36,622 nt of DNA from contig CAMEXD010000011.1 in NCBI GenBank assembly GCA_945947035.1, positions 1 through 36,622 of the forward strand, given 5' to 3'. A program made the translations under genes and the position numbers. This document shows, in pieces, positions 16,917 through 23,692 of this stretch; the stretch's first letter is position 1; the number at the start of each line of letters is the position of its first letter. The stretch is from an uncultured Mycoplasma sp. GTDB lineage: Bacteria > Bacillota_I > Bacilli_A > RF39 > UBA660. The notes beneath the pieces were generated by a model. That model saw nothing but the letters and a program-made list of their open reading frames with translations, had not been told where the DNA came from and made no database searches.

Positions 16917-17978
16917 ATGATAGAAAGATTAGAAGGAATTTTAAAAAAATACAATGATATAAAAGAAACTTTAAGTAAACCTGAAACACTTAGTAATATA
17001 AATCTTTTAACATCACTTTCTAAGGAAGCTAGTTCTTTAGAGGAAGTTGTAACTGTTTATTTGGATTATAAAAATGTCTTAGATAACATAACATCAGATA
17101 AAGAACTTTTAAAAGACAATGAACTAAAAGATATGGCCAAAGAAGAACTTGTAGAGTTAGAAAGTAAAAAAGAAGCATTAGAAAAAAAACTTGAAGTTTT
17201 ACTTTTACCAAAAGATCCAAGAGATGGCAACAATGTTATTATGGAAATTCGTGGTGCTGCAGGTGGAGATGAAGCTAATATTTTCGCAGGAGATCTTTTC
17301 CGTATGTATCAAAAATACTTTGAAAAATTAGGATGGAAAATAGAAATCATAAGTGCAGAAGAAGGCACAAGTGGTGGTTTTTCTCAAATTGAATTTATGG
17401 TTAAGGGAGATAGCGTTTTTTCTAAGTTAAAATATGAAAGTGGAGCACATAGAGTTCAAAGAATTCCTGAAACAGAATCAAGTGGTAGAATTCACACATC
17501 AACTGCAACTGTAGCTGTTTTACCAGAAATGACAGATGTTAATTTAGAAATAAATCCTAGTGATTTAAAAATAGATGTTTATAGAAGTGGTGGAGCTGGA
17601 GGACAAAGTGTTAATACAGCAGATTCAGCTGTTAGAATAACTCACCTTCCAACTGGAGTAGTTGTTACTTGTCAAAATGAAAGAAGTCAACAGCAAAATA
17701 AAGCTAAAGCTATGGAAATTTTAAAATCAAAATTATATGAAGAGACCATAAGAAAACAAGAAGAAGAATATGATAGCGAAAGAAGAAGTAAAATAGGTAC
17801 CGGAGATAGAAGTGAAAAAATAAGAACTTATAACTATCCTCAAAATAGATTAACAGATCATAGAATTGGTTTTACTATTAATAAATTAGATAGAGTTATG
17901 GAAGGCGAACTAGAAGAAGTAATAGATGCCTTAATTAATGAAGATCAAAAAAGGAAATTACAGGGTAATGAAGATTAA
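16917..17978 (+). CDS. prfA: Peptide chain release factor 1
   Basis: Class I release factor reading UAA and UAG. 353 aa with an N-terminal helical domain, the codon-recognition region VQRIPETESSGRIHTS (about 179-194, in the B. subtilis form PET), and the catalytic GGQ in RSGGAGGQSVNT (about 223-234). Full length. Followed by prmC, the methyltransferase that modifies the GGQ Gln, with an 11-nt overlap. Confidence 0.97.
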   Translation: MIERLEGILKKYNDIKETLSKPETLSNINLLTSLSKEASSLEEVVTVYLDYKNVLDNITSDKELLKDNELKDMAKEELVELESKKEALEKKLEVLLLPKDPRDGNNVIMEIRGAAGGDEANIFAGDLFRMYQKYFEKLGWKIEIISAEEGTSGGFSQIEFMVKGDSVFSKLKYESGAHRVQRIPETESSGRIHTSTATVAVLPEMTDVNLEINPSDLKIDVYRSGGAGGQSVNTADSAVRITHLPTGVVVTCQNERSQQQNKAKAMEILKSKLYEETIRKQEEEYDSERRSKIGTGDRSEKIRTYNYPQNRLTDHRIGFTINKLDRVMEGELEEVIDALINEDQKRKLQGNED

Positions 17979-18777
17979 TGATTTATTAAAATTAGAATCA
18001 AACTATACTTTAGATGAAAAAAAACTTATTTTAGCAGATATTTTAGGATGTAAAAAACTTGATTTATTTTTAATAACTGAAGATATTGACAAGAATATTG
18101 TTAAAAAGTATCAAAAACTTATAAAATCTGATATTCCTGTTCAATATCTTTTAAAAAAAAGTGTTTTTTTAGACAATTTGTTTTATGTTGATAAAAATGT
18201 TTTAATACCTAGATTTGAAACAGAATATTTAGTTATTGAAACTGATAAATTAATAAAAAAATATTTAAAAAAAGATTTATCTATAGTAGATGTAGGTACA
18301 GGAAGTGGAGTTATAGCTATTTCTTTAAAAAAATTAAATAGTAATTCTTTTGTAAGTGCAGTTGATATTTCAAAAAAAGCATTAAAAATAGCTAAAAAAA
18401 ATGCTTTATTAAATCAAGTATCAATAGATTTTATTCATGGTGATATGTTAAAAAAATTAAACAAAAGATATGATGTATTAATAAGCAATCCCCCATATTT
18501 ATATGAAGATGAAGAAATAGAAGATAAAGTCTTAAAATATGAACCACATTTAGCACTTTTCGGAGGACTAAAATATTATGAAGAAATGTTAAAAAACGCT
18601 AAAGATGTTTTAAATGAAAAATCAATTATTGCTTTTGAAATAGGATCTAAACAAGAAACTGATGTTAAAAAAATAATAAAAAAATATTATCCGGATTCTA
18701 AAGTAATAGCAAAAAAAGACTTAAATGGTCTTGATAGATATATTTATATATTAAATAGCATAAAAAAGTTAACTTGA
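17968..18777 (+). CDS. prmC: Release factor glutamine N5-methyltransferase
   Basis: SAM-dependent methyltransferase (HemK) that methylates the Gln of the GGQ motif in release factors. 269 aa from ATG 17968; an upstream in-frame ATG at 17938 lies well inside prfA and would add an atypical extension. Motifs: VDVGTGSGVIAISL (SAM-binding motif I, about 97-110) and the catalytic SNPPY (about 169-173). It overlaps prfA by 11 nt, so translation is likely coupled to its substrate's gene. Confidence 0.95.
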   Translation: MKINDLLKLESNYTLDEKKLILADILGCKKLDLFLITEDIDKNIVKKYQKLIKSDIPVQYLLKKSVFLDNLFYVDKNVLIPRFETEYLVIETDKLIKKYLKKDLSIVDVGTGSGVIAISLKKLNSNSFVSAVDISKKALKIAKKNALLNQVSIDFIHGDMLKKLNKRYDVLISNPPYLYEDEEIEDKVLKYEPHLALFGGLKYYEEMLKNAKDVLNEKSIIAFEIGSKQETDVKKIIKKYYPDSKVIAKKDLNGLDRYIYILNSIKKLT

Positions 18778-18802
18778 AATTATATTTTGTTTATGTTATA
18801 AT
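18774..18802 (+). promoter_or_regulatory. Strong promoter driving a non-coding RNA
   Basis: TTGAAA (18774-18779) and TATAAT (18797-18802) are 17 nt apart, with an extended TG at 18794-18795. It starts at the end of prmC and points into a stretch with no plus-strand gene until secG. Confidence 0.75.
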
Positions 18803-18808
18803 AAATAC

Positions 18809-18996
18809 ATCAAGGGAACTTGAATAAAATAAAAAAGGGATTACTCAATGATTCCAAGTTGAGTACTTACCTGATTGTTTGATTAAGTACTTAACCTATT
18901 GCAAGATTGAGTACTATTTTATTAATAAGTTATAATAGATATTATTAACAAAATGATTATTAATAGAAGAAGAAAGATTAAAATATCTTTTTTTTT
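18809..18996 (+). ncRNA. Putative antisense RNA with 24-nt AGTACT repeats
   Basis: Inferred RNA from the strong promoter. It contains cores TTGAGTACTT, TTAAGTACTT and TTGAGTACTA whose AGTACT hexamers lie at 18862, 18886 and 18910, an exact 24-nt period. Copies 1 and 2 can form a 14-bp hairpin. A weak hairpin (18973-18978 with 18985-18990) before a T-run is a possible end. If so, the RNA is antisense to almost all of the small hydrophobic peptide gene on the other strand. No open reading frame of note. The 3' end is a guess. Confidence 0.5.
18859..18916 (+). repeat. Tandem 24-nt repeats with palindromic AGTACT cores
   Basis: Two full units (18859-18882, 18883-18906) and a partial third. A fourth, inverted copy (AAGTACTCAAATC, 19035-19047) lies in the 5' leader of the minus-strand peptide gene. 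Confidence 0.7.
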
Positions 18997-18999
18997 CAT
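18922..18999 (-). CDS. 25-aa hydrophobic peptide, type I toxin candidate
   Basis: Short minus-strand frame of 25 codons beginning MKKKDILIF and ending ISIITY, almost wholly Ile/Leu between a triple Lys and a C-terminal Thr-Tyr: one membrane-spanning helix. It has one of the best ribosome binding sites in the window, AAGGAGGCGA, 5 nt before the ATG. A minus-strand promoter lies at 19070-19096, giving a leader of about 65 nt. A strong convergent promoter on the plus strand would make an antisense RNA across it. This is the layout of type I toxin-antitoxin modules (txpA/ratA, fst/RNAII). I see no sequence match to a named toxin, so function is inferred. Confidence 0.6.
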   Translation of the reverse strand: MKKKDILIFLLLLIIILLIISIITY

Positions 19000-19069
19000 A
19001 ATAATCGCCTCCTTTTTTGTAAAAAAAAGTTGGCAAGTACTCAAATCCATTAAGTTATCCCTATATATA

Positions 19070-19096
19070 ATTATACTATAGATTAACAAAAATCAA
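19070..19096 (-). promoter_or_regulatory. Promoter of the small hydrophobic peptide gene
   Basis: Minus-strand TTGATT (19091-19096) and TATAAT (19070-19075) are separated by 15 nt, a short but usable spacer. Confidence 0.5.
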
Positions 19097-19111
19097 GATT
19101 AAATTATTTAT

Positions 19112-19140
19112 TTGCAAATCTTTATAATTTATGGTATTAT
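19112..19140 (+). promoter_or_regulatory. Promoter of secG
   Basis: TTGCAA (19112-19117), 17 nt, then TATTAT (19135-19140) with an extended TGG before it. Confidence 0.7.
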
Positions 19141-19166
19141 TTTGTTGTACTTAAGGAGGCAAATTT

Positions 19167-19382
19167 ATGGAAACAGTATTATTAGTGATAAGTGTATTAT
19201 TAATTGCTATTGTATTATTACAAAGTGGAAAAGCAGAAGGAGCTTCACAAATTATTACTGGTGGCAATAGTGATTTATTTAAAAATAGAAAAGAAAGAGG
19301 AAGCGAACTTATAATAAGTAGAGCAACTTTAGTATTAGGAATTTCATTTTTCGTTATTTGTTTAGTAATGACATTAATATAG
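19167..19382 (+). CDS. secG: Preprotein translocase subunit SecG
   Basis: Small inner component of the SecYEG channel. 71 aa with two TM helices (about 2-18 and 50-69) joined by a loop holding LLQSGKAEGASQIITGG, the family signature. AAGGAGG is 8 nt before the ATG. It is monocistronic by layout: own promoter and a terminator directly after. Unlike many Bacillota it is not next to rnr and smpB in this window. Confidence 0.93.
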   Translation: METVLLVISVLLIAIVLLQSGKAEGASQIITGGNSDLFKNRKERGSELIISRATLVLGISFFVICLVMTLI

Positions 19383-19408
19383 GAAACCTTAATTTTGAGG
19401 TTTTTTTT
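19383..19408 (+). terminator. Terminator after secG
   Basis: AAACCT (19384-19389) pairs with AGGTTT (19398-19403), followed by a run of T. Confidence 0.75.
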
Positions 19409-19498
19409 ATAGTAAAATTTAAAGTAAAAGTTTGTAATATATATTATTTTCTTTGTAAATATTATAATTTTAATGTATACTTTAATTGGTGGTAGTTT

Positions 19499-19990
19499 AT
19501 GAAAAATTTATATATAGATTTTGATGGAGTAATTCTTGATACAATAACAATTCTATATGATAAAAAAACTTATATAGGTAAAGATAAACCATATGAAGAA
19601 CAAGAAAAATATTTTAGTAATTATCCATGGGAAAATATAGTAAAAGATGAAAATATTTTATGCGATAGTATTAATTCTATAAAAAAAATAATTGAAAGTA
19701 ATAAATTTAATCTTGCTATTTTAACTCATGTTAATAGTATGAAAGAAGCAATATTAAAAATTAATTATTTAAAAAAATATTTTGATGATATAACTATAAT
19801 ACCTTGTCCTAAAAAAATATCAAAAACAAAAATGGTTCACACTAAAGATTCAATTTTAGTTGATGATTATTCAGGAAATTTAAGAGAATGGACAAGTGAA
19901 GGTGGAATAGGTGTTAAATTTTCCCAACATGAAGAATCTTGTGAATTTCCTGTTATAAATAATTTAAAAGAATTAATAGATATGTTTTAA
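19499..19990 (+). CDS. HAD-superfamily 5'(3')-deoxyribonucleotidase-like protein
   Basis: 163-aa HAD phosphatase of the NT5C type. Motif I is DFDGVILDT (about 7-15; nucleophile and acid/base Asp), motif II a Thr in ILTHVNS (about 74-80), and motif III/IV the VDDYSGNLREW stretch (about 121-131). The last, with its DDxxxN pattern, is typical of the bacterial deoxyribonucleotidase group, which dephosphorylates deoxynucleoside monophosphates. No TM. A -10 TATACT lies upstream, and GGTGG precedes the ATG. The next promoter begins directly after its stop. Confidence 0.72.
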   Translation: MKNLYIDFDGVILDTITILYDKKTYIGKDKPYEEQEKYFSNYPWENIVKDENILCDSINSIKKIIESNKFNLAILTHVNSMKEAILKINYLKKYFDDITIIPCPKKISKTKMVHTKDSILVDDYSGNLREWTSEGGIGVKFSQHEESCEFPVINNLKELIDMF

Positions 19991-20019
19991 TTGACAATTA
20001 AATGTAAAAATAATATGAT
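19991..20019 (+). promoter_or_regulatory. Promoter of murA
   Basis: Perfect TTGACA (19991-19996), 17 nt, TATGAT (20014-20019). The -35 begins at the base after the previous stop codon. Confidence 0.75.
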
Positions 20020-20039
20020 AAAAAAAAAGAACGTGATAT

Positions 20040-20074
20040 TAGTTTATTTCATATATTACACTAGAAATAAACTA
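20040..20074 (+). promoter_or_regulatory. Hairpin in the murA leader
   Basis: TAGTTTATTTC (20040-20050) and GAAATAAACTA (20064-20074) form a perfect 11-bp stem with a 13-nt loop, inside the roughly 70-nt 5' leader. No T-run follows, so it is not a terminator; it could be an mRNA stabiliser or a regulatory site. Confidence 0.5.
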
Positions 20075-20096
20075 TAGGAAGGAAGTATTAGGTAGT

Positions 20097-21353
20097 ATGA
20101 AACAAATAATAATTGAAGGAGGTAAAACTCTTTCTGGAACAATCAGAATAAGTGGAGCAAAAAATGCTGCAGTTGCATTAATTCCTGCGGCAATACTATC
20201 AGATGATGATGTGACACTTTGTAATATTCCAGAGATATCTGATATTGATTCTTTAGAAGAAATCTTAAAATATTTAAATGTTGGTGTTAAAAGAAATACA
20301 GAGTCAATGATTATAAATGCTAAAAATATGGAGAATAAAGAAATACCTGAAGAAATTGCAAAAAAATTACGTGCTTCTTATTACTTTATGGGGGCTTTAC
20401 TTGCAAGATATAAAAAAGTAGTAATGTATTTTCCAGGAGGATGTAATATTGGTAAAAGACCAATAGATATTCATTTAGAAGGATTTAAAAAATTAGGAGC
20501 AACAGTTAATTCAGTTGGTGATAAATATGAAATTACAGCTGATAAACTTGTTGGAACAAATCTTGATTTACCAGTAGCTAGTGTTGGATCAACAATTAAT
20601 CTTATGATTGCAGCAACAAAAGCAGAAGGGGTAACAACTATTAAAAATGCTGCCAAAGAACCTGAAATAATAAATGTTGCAGAACTTTTAAATAGTATGG
20701 GAGCCAAAATAACTGGGGCAGGAACTGACACAATAAAAATAACTGGTGTTGAAAAATTATCAAAAGGTTATTCACTTGTAATACCTGATCGTATTGAAGC
20801 AGGAACATACATTATAATTGGATCACTTTTAGGAGATAATTTAAAAGTAGATAATATTATCCCAAGTCATTTAAAAGCTTTAACTGAAAAATTATTAGAG
20901 TGTGGTGCTAGTATAAAAATAGAACAAGAATCAATTGTTTGTAATAAAAATAATAACTTGAAAAATAATGATATTGTAACTTATTATTATCCAGGTTTTC
21001 CAACTGATTTACAACAACCTTTTTCGGTTTTATTAACACAATGTGAAGGAACATCAACAATAGAAGAAAAAATTTGGGAAAATAGATTTATGCATGTTCC
21101 TTATTTAAATAAAATGGGTGCCAAAATAAAAGTCGCAGATAAAAAAGCAATAATTAATGGCAAAACTTCTCTTGAAGGAAAAGAAGTTGTTGCAACAGAT
21201 TTAAGAGGTGGAGCTGCTATGATTGTGGCTGGTTTAATTGCAAGTGAAAAAACTACTATAAATGAAGTTGAACATATTCTAAGAGGATATGATGAAATAA
21301 TTGAAAAATTAACAAATGTAGGTGCTAAAATAGAAATAAAAGAAATAAAATAG
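20097..21353 (+). CDS. murA: UDP-N-acetylglucosamine 1-carboxyvinyltransferase
   Basis: First committed enzyme of peptidoglycan synthesis, adding enolpyruvate from PEP to UDP-GlcNAc. 418 aa, EPSP-synthase-like two-domain fold. Motifs: SGAKNAAVALIPA (about 18-30, with the substrate Lys and Asn) and PGGCNIGKRPIDIH (about 114-127) carrying the catalytic Cys that fosfomycin alkylates. In Bacillus a murA lies near the spoIIQ-mbl region, as it does here. GAAGGAAG is about 13 nt upstream of the ATG, a long spacing. Confidence 0.97.
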   Translation: MKQIIIEGGKTLSGTIRISGAKNAAVALIPAAILSDDDVTLCNIPEISDIDSLEEILKYLNVGVKRNTESMIINAKNMENKEIPEEIAKKLRASYYFMGALLARYKKVVMYFPGGCNIGKRPIDIHLEGFKKLGATVNSVGDKYEITADKLVGTNLDLPVASVGSTINLMIAATKAEGVTTIKNAAKEPEIINVAELLNSMGAKITGAGTDTIKITGVEKLSKGYSLVIPDRIEAGTYIIIGSLLGDNLKVDNIIPSHLKALTEKLLECGASIKIEQESIVCNKNNNLKNNDIVTYYYPGFPTDLQQPFSVLLTQCEGTSTIEEKIWENRFMHVPYLNKMGAKIKVADKKAIINGKTSLEGKEVVATDLRGGAAMIVAGLIASEKTTINEVEHILRGYDEIIEKLTNVGAKIEIKEIK

Positions 21354-21371
21354 AGTATATAACTCTTTTTA
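21352..21371 (+). terminator. Short terminator after murA
   Basis: AGAGT-ATATA-ACTCT followed by TTTTTATTTT; 5-bp stem, weak. Confidence 0.45.
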
Positions 21372-21385
21372 TTTTGGTGATATTT

Positions 21386-21955
21386 ATGAAAAAAATTATT
21401 TTTCTATTGTTTCTTTTAGTTTCTGTTTTCATAATATATAAAGCATTTAGTAATGAAAAAATTAATTTTTTATCCATAGGAGATTACAAAATAACAAATG
21501 AAAATTTAAATAACATAGATAGTTTTTCATCTGTTATAAATGAAGATTATTTAATAATAGATTTAACAAGTGATATATATAATAATAAAAATAATCTAAA
21601 ATCAAAATTGTCTAAATCGGATATATTACTAGTAAGTATAGGTGAATCAGATATAAAAAATATAATACATAATAGTAATAATATATTAAATAATTATAAT
21701 GAAATAGATAAAATAATTACCTCTTATAAAATTCTTATAGAACAAATAAAAAAATATGCTAGAGGTAAAATAATAGTTATGGGTGTTTATAATAAAGATA
21801 TTGATAATAACTACATTAAATATTTTAATAATAATTTAAAGTCTATTTTAGATAATGATATTAGTTATATAGATTTTAATGACTATTTAAATAGTTCTAA
21901 AACAAAAAAAGAAATAGTATCTATATATATTAATAATGGATTATTTGATTTATAA
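21386..21955 (+). CDS. Membrane-anchored SGNH-hydrolase-like protein, degenerate
   Basis: 189 aa from ATG 21386 (TGGTGAT upstream; an earlier in-frame TTG falls in the leader). One N-terminal TM or uncleaved signal (about 3-18), then an Asn/Asp/Lys-rich outer domain. FLSIGDYKI (about 29-37) could be a remnant of the GDS block and LLVSIGESDI (about 83-92) of the GxND block, with a Rossmann-like IIVMGVYN (about 130-137). The GDS Ser is a Tyr and no C-terminal DxxH is visible, so catalysis by the classic triad is unlikely. Family is tentative; I cannot name a function. Confidence 0.45.
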   Translation: MKKIIFLLFLLVSVFIIYKAFSNEKINFLSIGDYKITNENLNNIDSFSSVINEDYLIIDLTSDIYNNKNNLKSKLSKSDILLVSIGESDIKNIIHNSNNILNNYNEIDKIITSYKILIEQIKKYARGKIIVMGVYNKDIDNNYIKYFNNNLKSILDNDISYIDFNDYLNSSKTKKEIVSIYINNGLFDL

Positions 21956-21975
21956 AAGATAAAAATACATAAATT

Positions 21976-21993
21976 ATTAACAATTTTGTTAAT
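21976..21993. promoter_or_regulatory. Palindrome upstream of the rpmE promoter
   Basis: ATTAACA-ATTT-TGTTAAT ends 5 nt before the -35 of rpmE. It may be an operator, or a weak hairpin ending the upstream gene. Confidence 0.35.
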
Positions 21994-21998
21994 AACCC

Positions 21999-22027
21999 TT
22001 GCAAAACTTATAAAAATTTGATACAAT
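21999..22027 (+). promoter_or_regulatory. Promoter of rpmE
   Basis: TTGCAA (21999-22004), 17 nt, TACAAT (22022-22027). Confidence 0.7.
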
Positions 22028-22047
22028 ACTTAAGAAATTTATTATCT

Positions 22048-22063
22048 ATGACAAACATGTCAT
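22048..22063 (+). promoter_or_regulatory. Small hairpin in the rpmE leader
   Basis: ATGACA-AACA-TGTCAT is a 6-bp stem just upstream of GGCGGAAAGGA (the ribosome binding site). Short autoregulatory leaders are common before ribosomal protein genes, so this could be an L31 leader. Confidence 0.4.
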
Positions 22064-22082
22064 GGCGGAAAGGAATTAAAAA

Positions 22083-22283
22083 ATGAAAAAAGGAATACAC
22101 AAAGAATATAAAGATACAAAATTTATTTGTACTTGTGGAAATGAATTTGTTGCAAAATCACTTAAAGATGAAGTTCATTTAGATATTTGTTCTAAATGTC
22201 ATCCATTCTATACAGGAAAACAAAGTACAAAAAATGCTACTGGTAATGTAGAAAAATTCAATAAGAAATATGGATTAAAATAA
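22083..22283 (+). CDS. rpmE: 50S ribosomal protein L31, zinc-binding form
   Basis: 66-aa L31 with the four zinc Cys of the C+ type: CTCG (two Cys, about 15 and 17) and CSKC (about 37 and 40), followed by HPFYTGKQ, the family signature. L31 bridges the subunits near 5S rRNA. Single-gene unit with own promoter, leader hairpin and terminator. Confidence 0.95.
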   Translation: MKKGIHKEYKDTKFICTCGNEFVAKSLKDEVHLDICSKCHPFYTGKQSTKNATGNVEKFNKKYGLK

Positions 22284-22305
22284 GAAACAATGGTTTCTTT
22301 TTTTT
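22282..22305 (+). terminator. Terminator after rpmE
   Basis: AAGAAAC (22282-22288) and GTTTCTT (22293-22299), loop AATG, then a T-run. Confidence 0.8.
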
Positions 22306-22352
22306 ATTATTTGTTTTATAATAGTACTATAAAAAAGATTGGAGAAATAATT

Positions 22353-22799
22353 ATGAAAATAGGATTAGTAGCAGATCATCGTGGTTATAAATTAAAAGAA
22401 ATATTAAAATTATATTTACAAGAAAAAGGTTATGAAATAGTTGATTTAGGAACAAATAATTTTGATAGAGTAGATTATCCTTTGCTTGCAGAATCTCTTT
22501 GTAAAAAAATTATAGAAGAAGAAGTAACGTGTGGTATAGCAATTTGTGGAACAGGAATTGGTATGTCAATTGCTTGTAATAAAGTAAAAGGCATTTATTG
22601 TGGAAAAGTAAGTTCTATAAAAGAAGCAAAACTATGTAAAGAACATAATAATTGTAATGTAATAGCATTAAGTGGTAATATGAATAGCTTTAAAGCAAAA
22701 CTAATTGTTAAGAAATTTTTAAAAGAAGAATTTTTAAATGATGAACCATATACAAGTAGAATAAAACAATTAGAAGGTATAGAAAAAAGGAATAAATGA
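22353..22799 (+). CDS. rpiB: Ribose-5-phosphate isomerase B
   Basis: RpiB/LacAB family sugar-phosphate isomerase of 148 aa, interconverting ribose-5-P and ribulose-5-P (some members act on galactose-6-P or allose-6-P). Motifs: ADHRGYKLKE (about 7-16), a Tyr in DYPLLAE and the catalytic Cys in ICGTGIGMSIACNK (about 66-79). A frame extends upstream to 22290 but runs through the rpmE terminator; ATG 22353 has TTGGAGA and a -10 TATAAT (22317-22322) ahead, and gives the family's usual N-terminus. It overlaps the next gene by 4 nt (ATGA). Confidence 0.92.
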   Translation: MKIGLVADHRGYKLKEILKLYLQEKGYEIVDLGTNNFDRVDYPLLAESLCKKIIEEEVTCGIAICGTGIGMSIACNKVKGIYCGKVSSIKEAKLCKEHNNCNVIALSGNMNSFKAKLIVKKFLKEEFLNDEPYTSRIKQLEGIEKRNK

Positions 22800-22993
22800 A
22801 TTTAAAAATATATATCTATATTTTAGTAACAATTTTTGTAATTATTGCATTTGATTCCATAAATATTAACGCTATTTTTAAAAAAAACAAAGTATTTCAA
22901 GCTAGATTATTTTACTTTTTACTTGCTTTTTCTATGGTATATTTAATAACAAATTTAATATATGATTTTTCAACACTTATATATTTTAATTAA
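22796..22993 (+). CDS. DUF1146 (YwzB-like) small membrane protein
   Basis: 65 aa, two TM helices (about 3-20 and 38-57) with a short basic loop, FKKNKVFQARLFYFLLAF, resembling the conserved Q-x-R/L-LYILLA stretch of DUF1146. In Bacillus ywzB lies near the murA-spoIID-spoIIQ-mbl region, as here. Function unknown. Starts within the rpiB stop (ATGA). Confidence 0.72.
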   Translation: MNLKIYIYILVTIFVIIAFDSININAIFKKNKVFQARLFYFLLAFSMVYLITNLIYDFSTLIYFN

Positions 22994-22994
22994 T

Positions 22995-23000
22995 TATAAT
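22995..23000 (+). promoter_or_regulatory. -10 element before the spoIIQ-like gene
   Basis: Perfect TATAAT one base after the previous stop; no good -35. Transcription from it would place a 10-bp hairpin near the 5' end of the mRNA. Confidence 0.4.
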
Positions 23001-23014
23001 TTATTTGAATAAAA

Positions 23015-23046
23015 ACCTCATTAATTGGTAAAACTTTTAATGAGGT
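23015..23046 (+). promoter_or_regulatory. Hairpin enclosing the ribosome binding site of the spoIIQ-like gene
   Basis: ACCTCATTAA (23015-23024) and TTAATGAGGT (23037-23046) form a perfect 10-bp stem. The 3' arm contains GAGGT of the Shine-Dalgarno GAGGTGA, 7 nt before the ATG, so translation should be blocked while the hairpin stands. Confidence 0.6.
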
Positions 23047-23054
23047 GATTTTAT

Positions 23055-23690
23055 ATGACAAAAAAAAGATTAAAACCATTTGTGCTTCCATCAATTTATG
23101 TAATGCTTGTTATGCTGTTTGGATTATTTACTTTTTTGTTATCTAATTCTCTTAAGGTAGCAGAAAATATTGCAGAAAAGAATTATACTTATGTATCTTA
23201 TGAAGTTTTACTTGATAATAGTGTTCCTGTTATAAGTGTAGTAAATAAGTCTTTAATTAAACCTTTTACTGATAATACAGTAGAAGTATTAAGAAATTAT
23301 TATAATTATAAGGATGATTATAGTGATCAAGAAAAAGCACTTATTTATTACAATGGAACTTATATTCAAAATGCTGGAATAACTTATAAAGCAGAAAACA
23401 TATTTAATTGTTTATCTGTATTAGATGGAGAGGTAATAGACGTAAAGGAAGACGATATTGTTGGAAAAACTGTAGTGATAAGACATAATGAAGAACTAAT
23501 AAGTGTTTATCAAAATCTATCTTCAGTTGATGTTTCTAAAAATGACAAAGTAAGTCAAGGAGATATTATTGGAACAAGTGGTGAAAATAATATGGAAAAT
23601 GAATCTGGAAACTATTTGCATTTTGAACTTATTTATAAAAATTCCTATGTTAATCCAGAAGACTATTATGGAAAAGAAATTGGAGAATAG
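23055..23690 (+). CDS. spoIIQ: SpoIIQ-like degenerate M23 (LytM) protein
   Basis: 211 aa with one TM (about 9-31), an outer stem and a LytM domain (about 98-203). The domain follows SpoIIQ closely: LDGEVIDVKEDDIVGKTVVI and SVYQNLSSVDVSKNDKVSQG. In spore formers SpoIIQ sits in the forespore membrane and joins SpoIIIAH across the septum. Three of four zinc ligands are lost: the HxxxD pair aligns to N106 and T110, and the first His of HxH to Y187; H189 remains. So it is not an active peptidase by this site. B. subtilis SpoIIQ is likewise inactive, while some clostridial ones are active. It is followed 2 nt later by mbl, an order close to the Bacillus spoIIQ-spoIIID-mbl region. Translation may be gated by a hairpin over its RBS. 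Confidence 0.8.
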   Translation: MTKKRLKPFVLPSIYVMLVMLFGLFTFLLSNSLKVAENIAEKNYTYVSYEVLLDNSVPVISVVNKSLIKPFTDNTVEVLRNYYNYKDDYSDQEKALIYYNGTYIQNAGITYKAENIFNCLSVLDGEVIDVKEDDIVGKTVVIRHNEELISVYQNLSSVDVSKNDKVSQGDIIGTSGENNMENESGNYLHFELIYKNSYVNPEDYYGKEIGE

Positions 23691-23692
23691 TT

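Noticed and set aside
18859-18916. 24-nt tandem repeats as a CRISPR array
   Set aside because: Units are back-to-back with no unique spacers, only two and a half copies, and no cas gene is near.
20040-20096. Known riboswitch before murA
   Set aside because: Only a single hairpin is present; no conserved aptamer bases that I recognise.
20471-20731. 86-codon minus-strand frame inside murA
   Set aside because: Antisense to conserved murA codons with no RBS; shadow frame.
22290-22352. N-terminal extension of RpiB
   Set aside because: It would run through the rpmE terminator and promoter; the family N-terminus and RBS fit ATG 22353.
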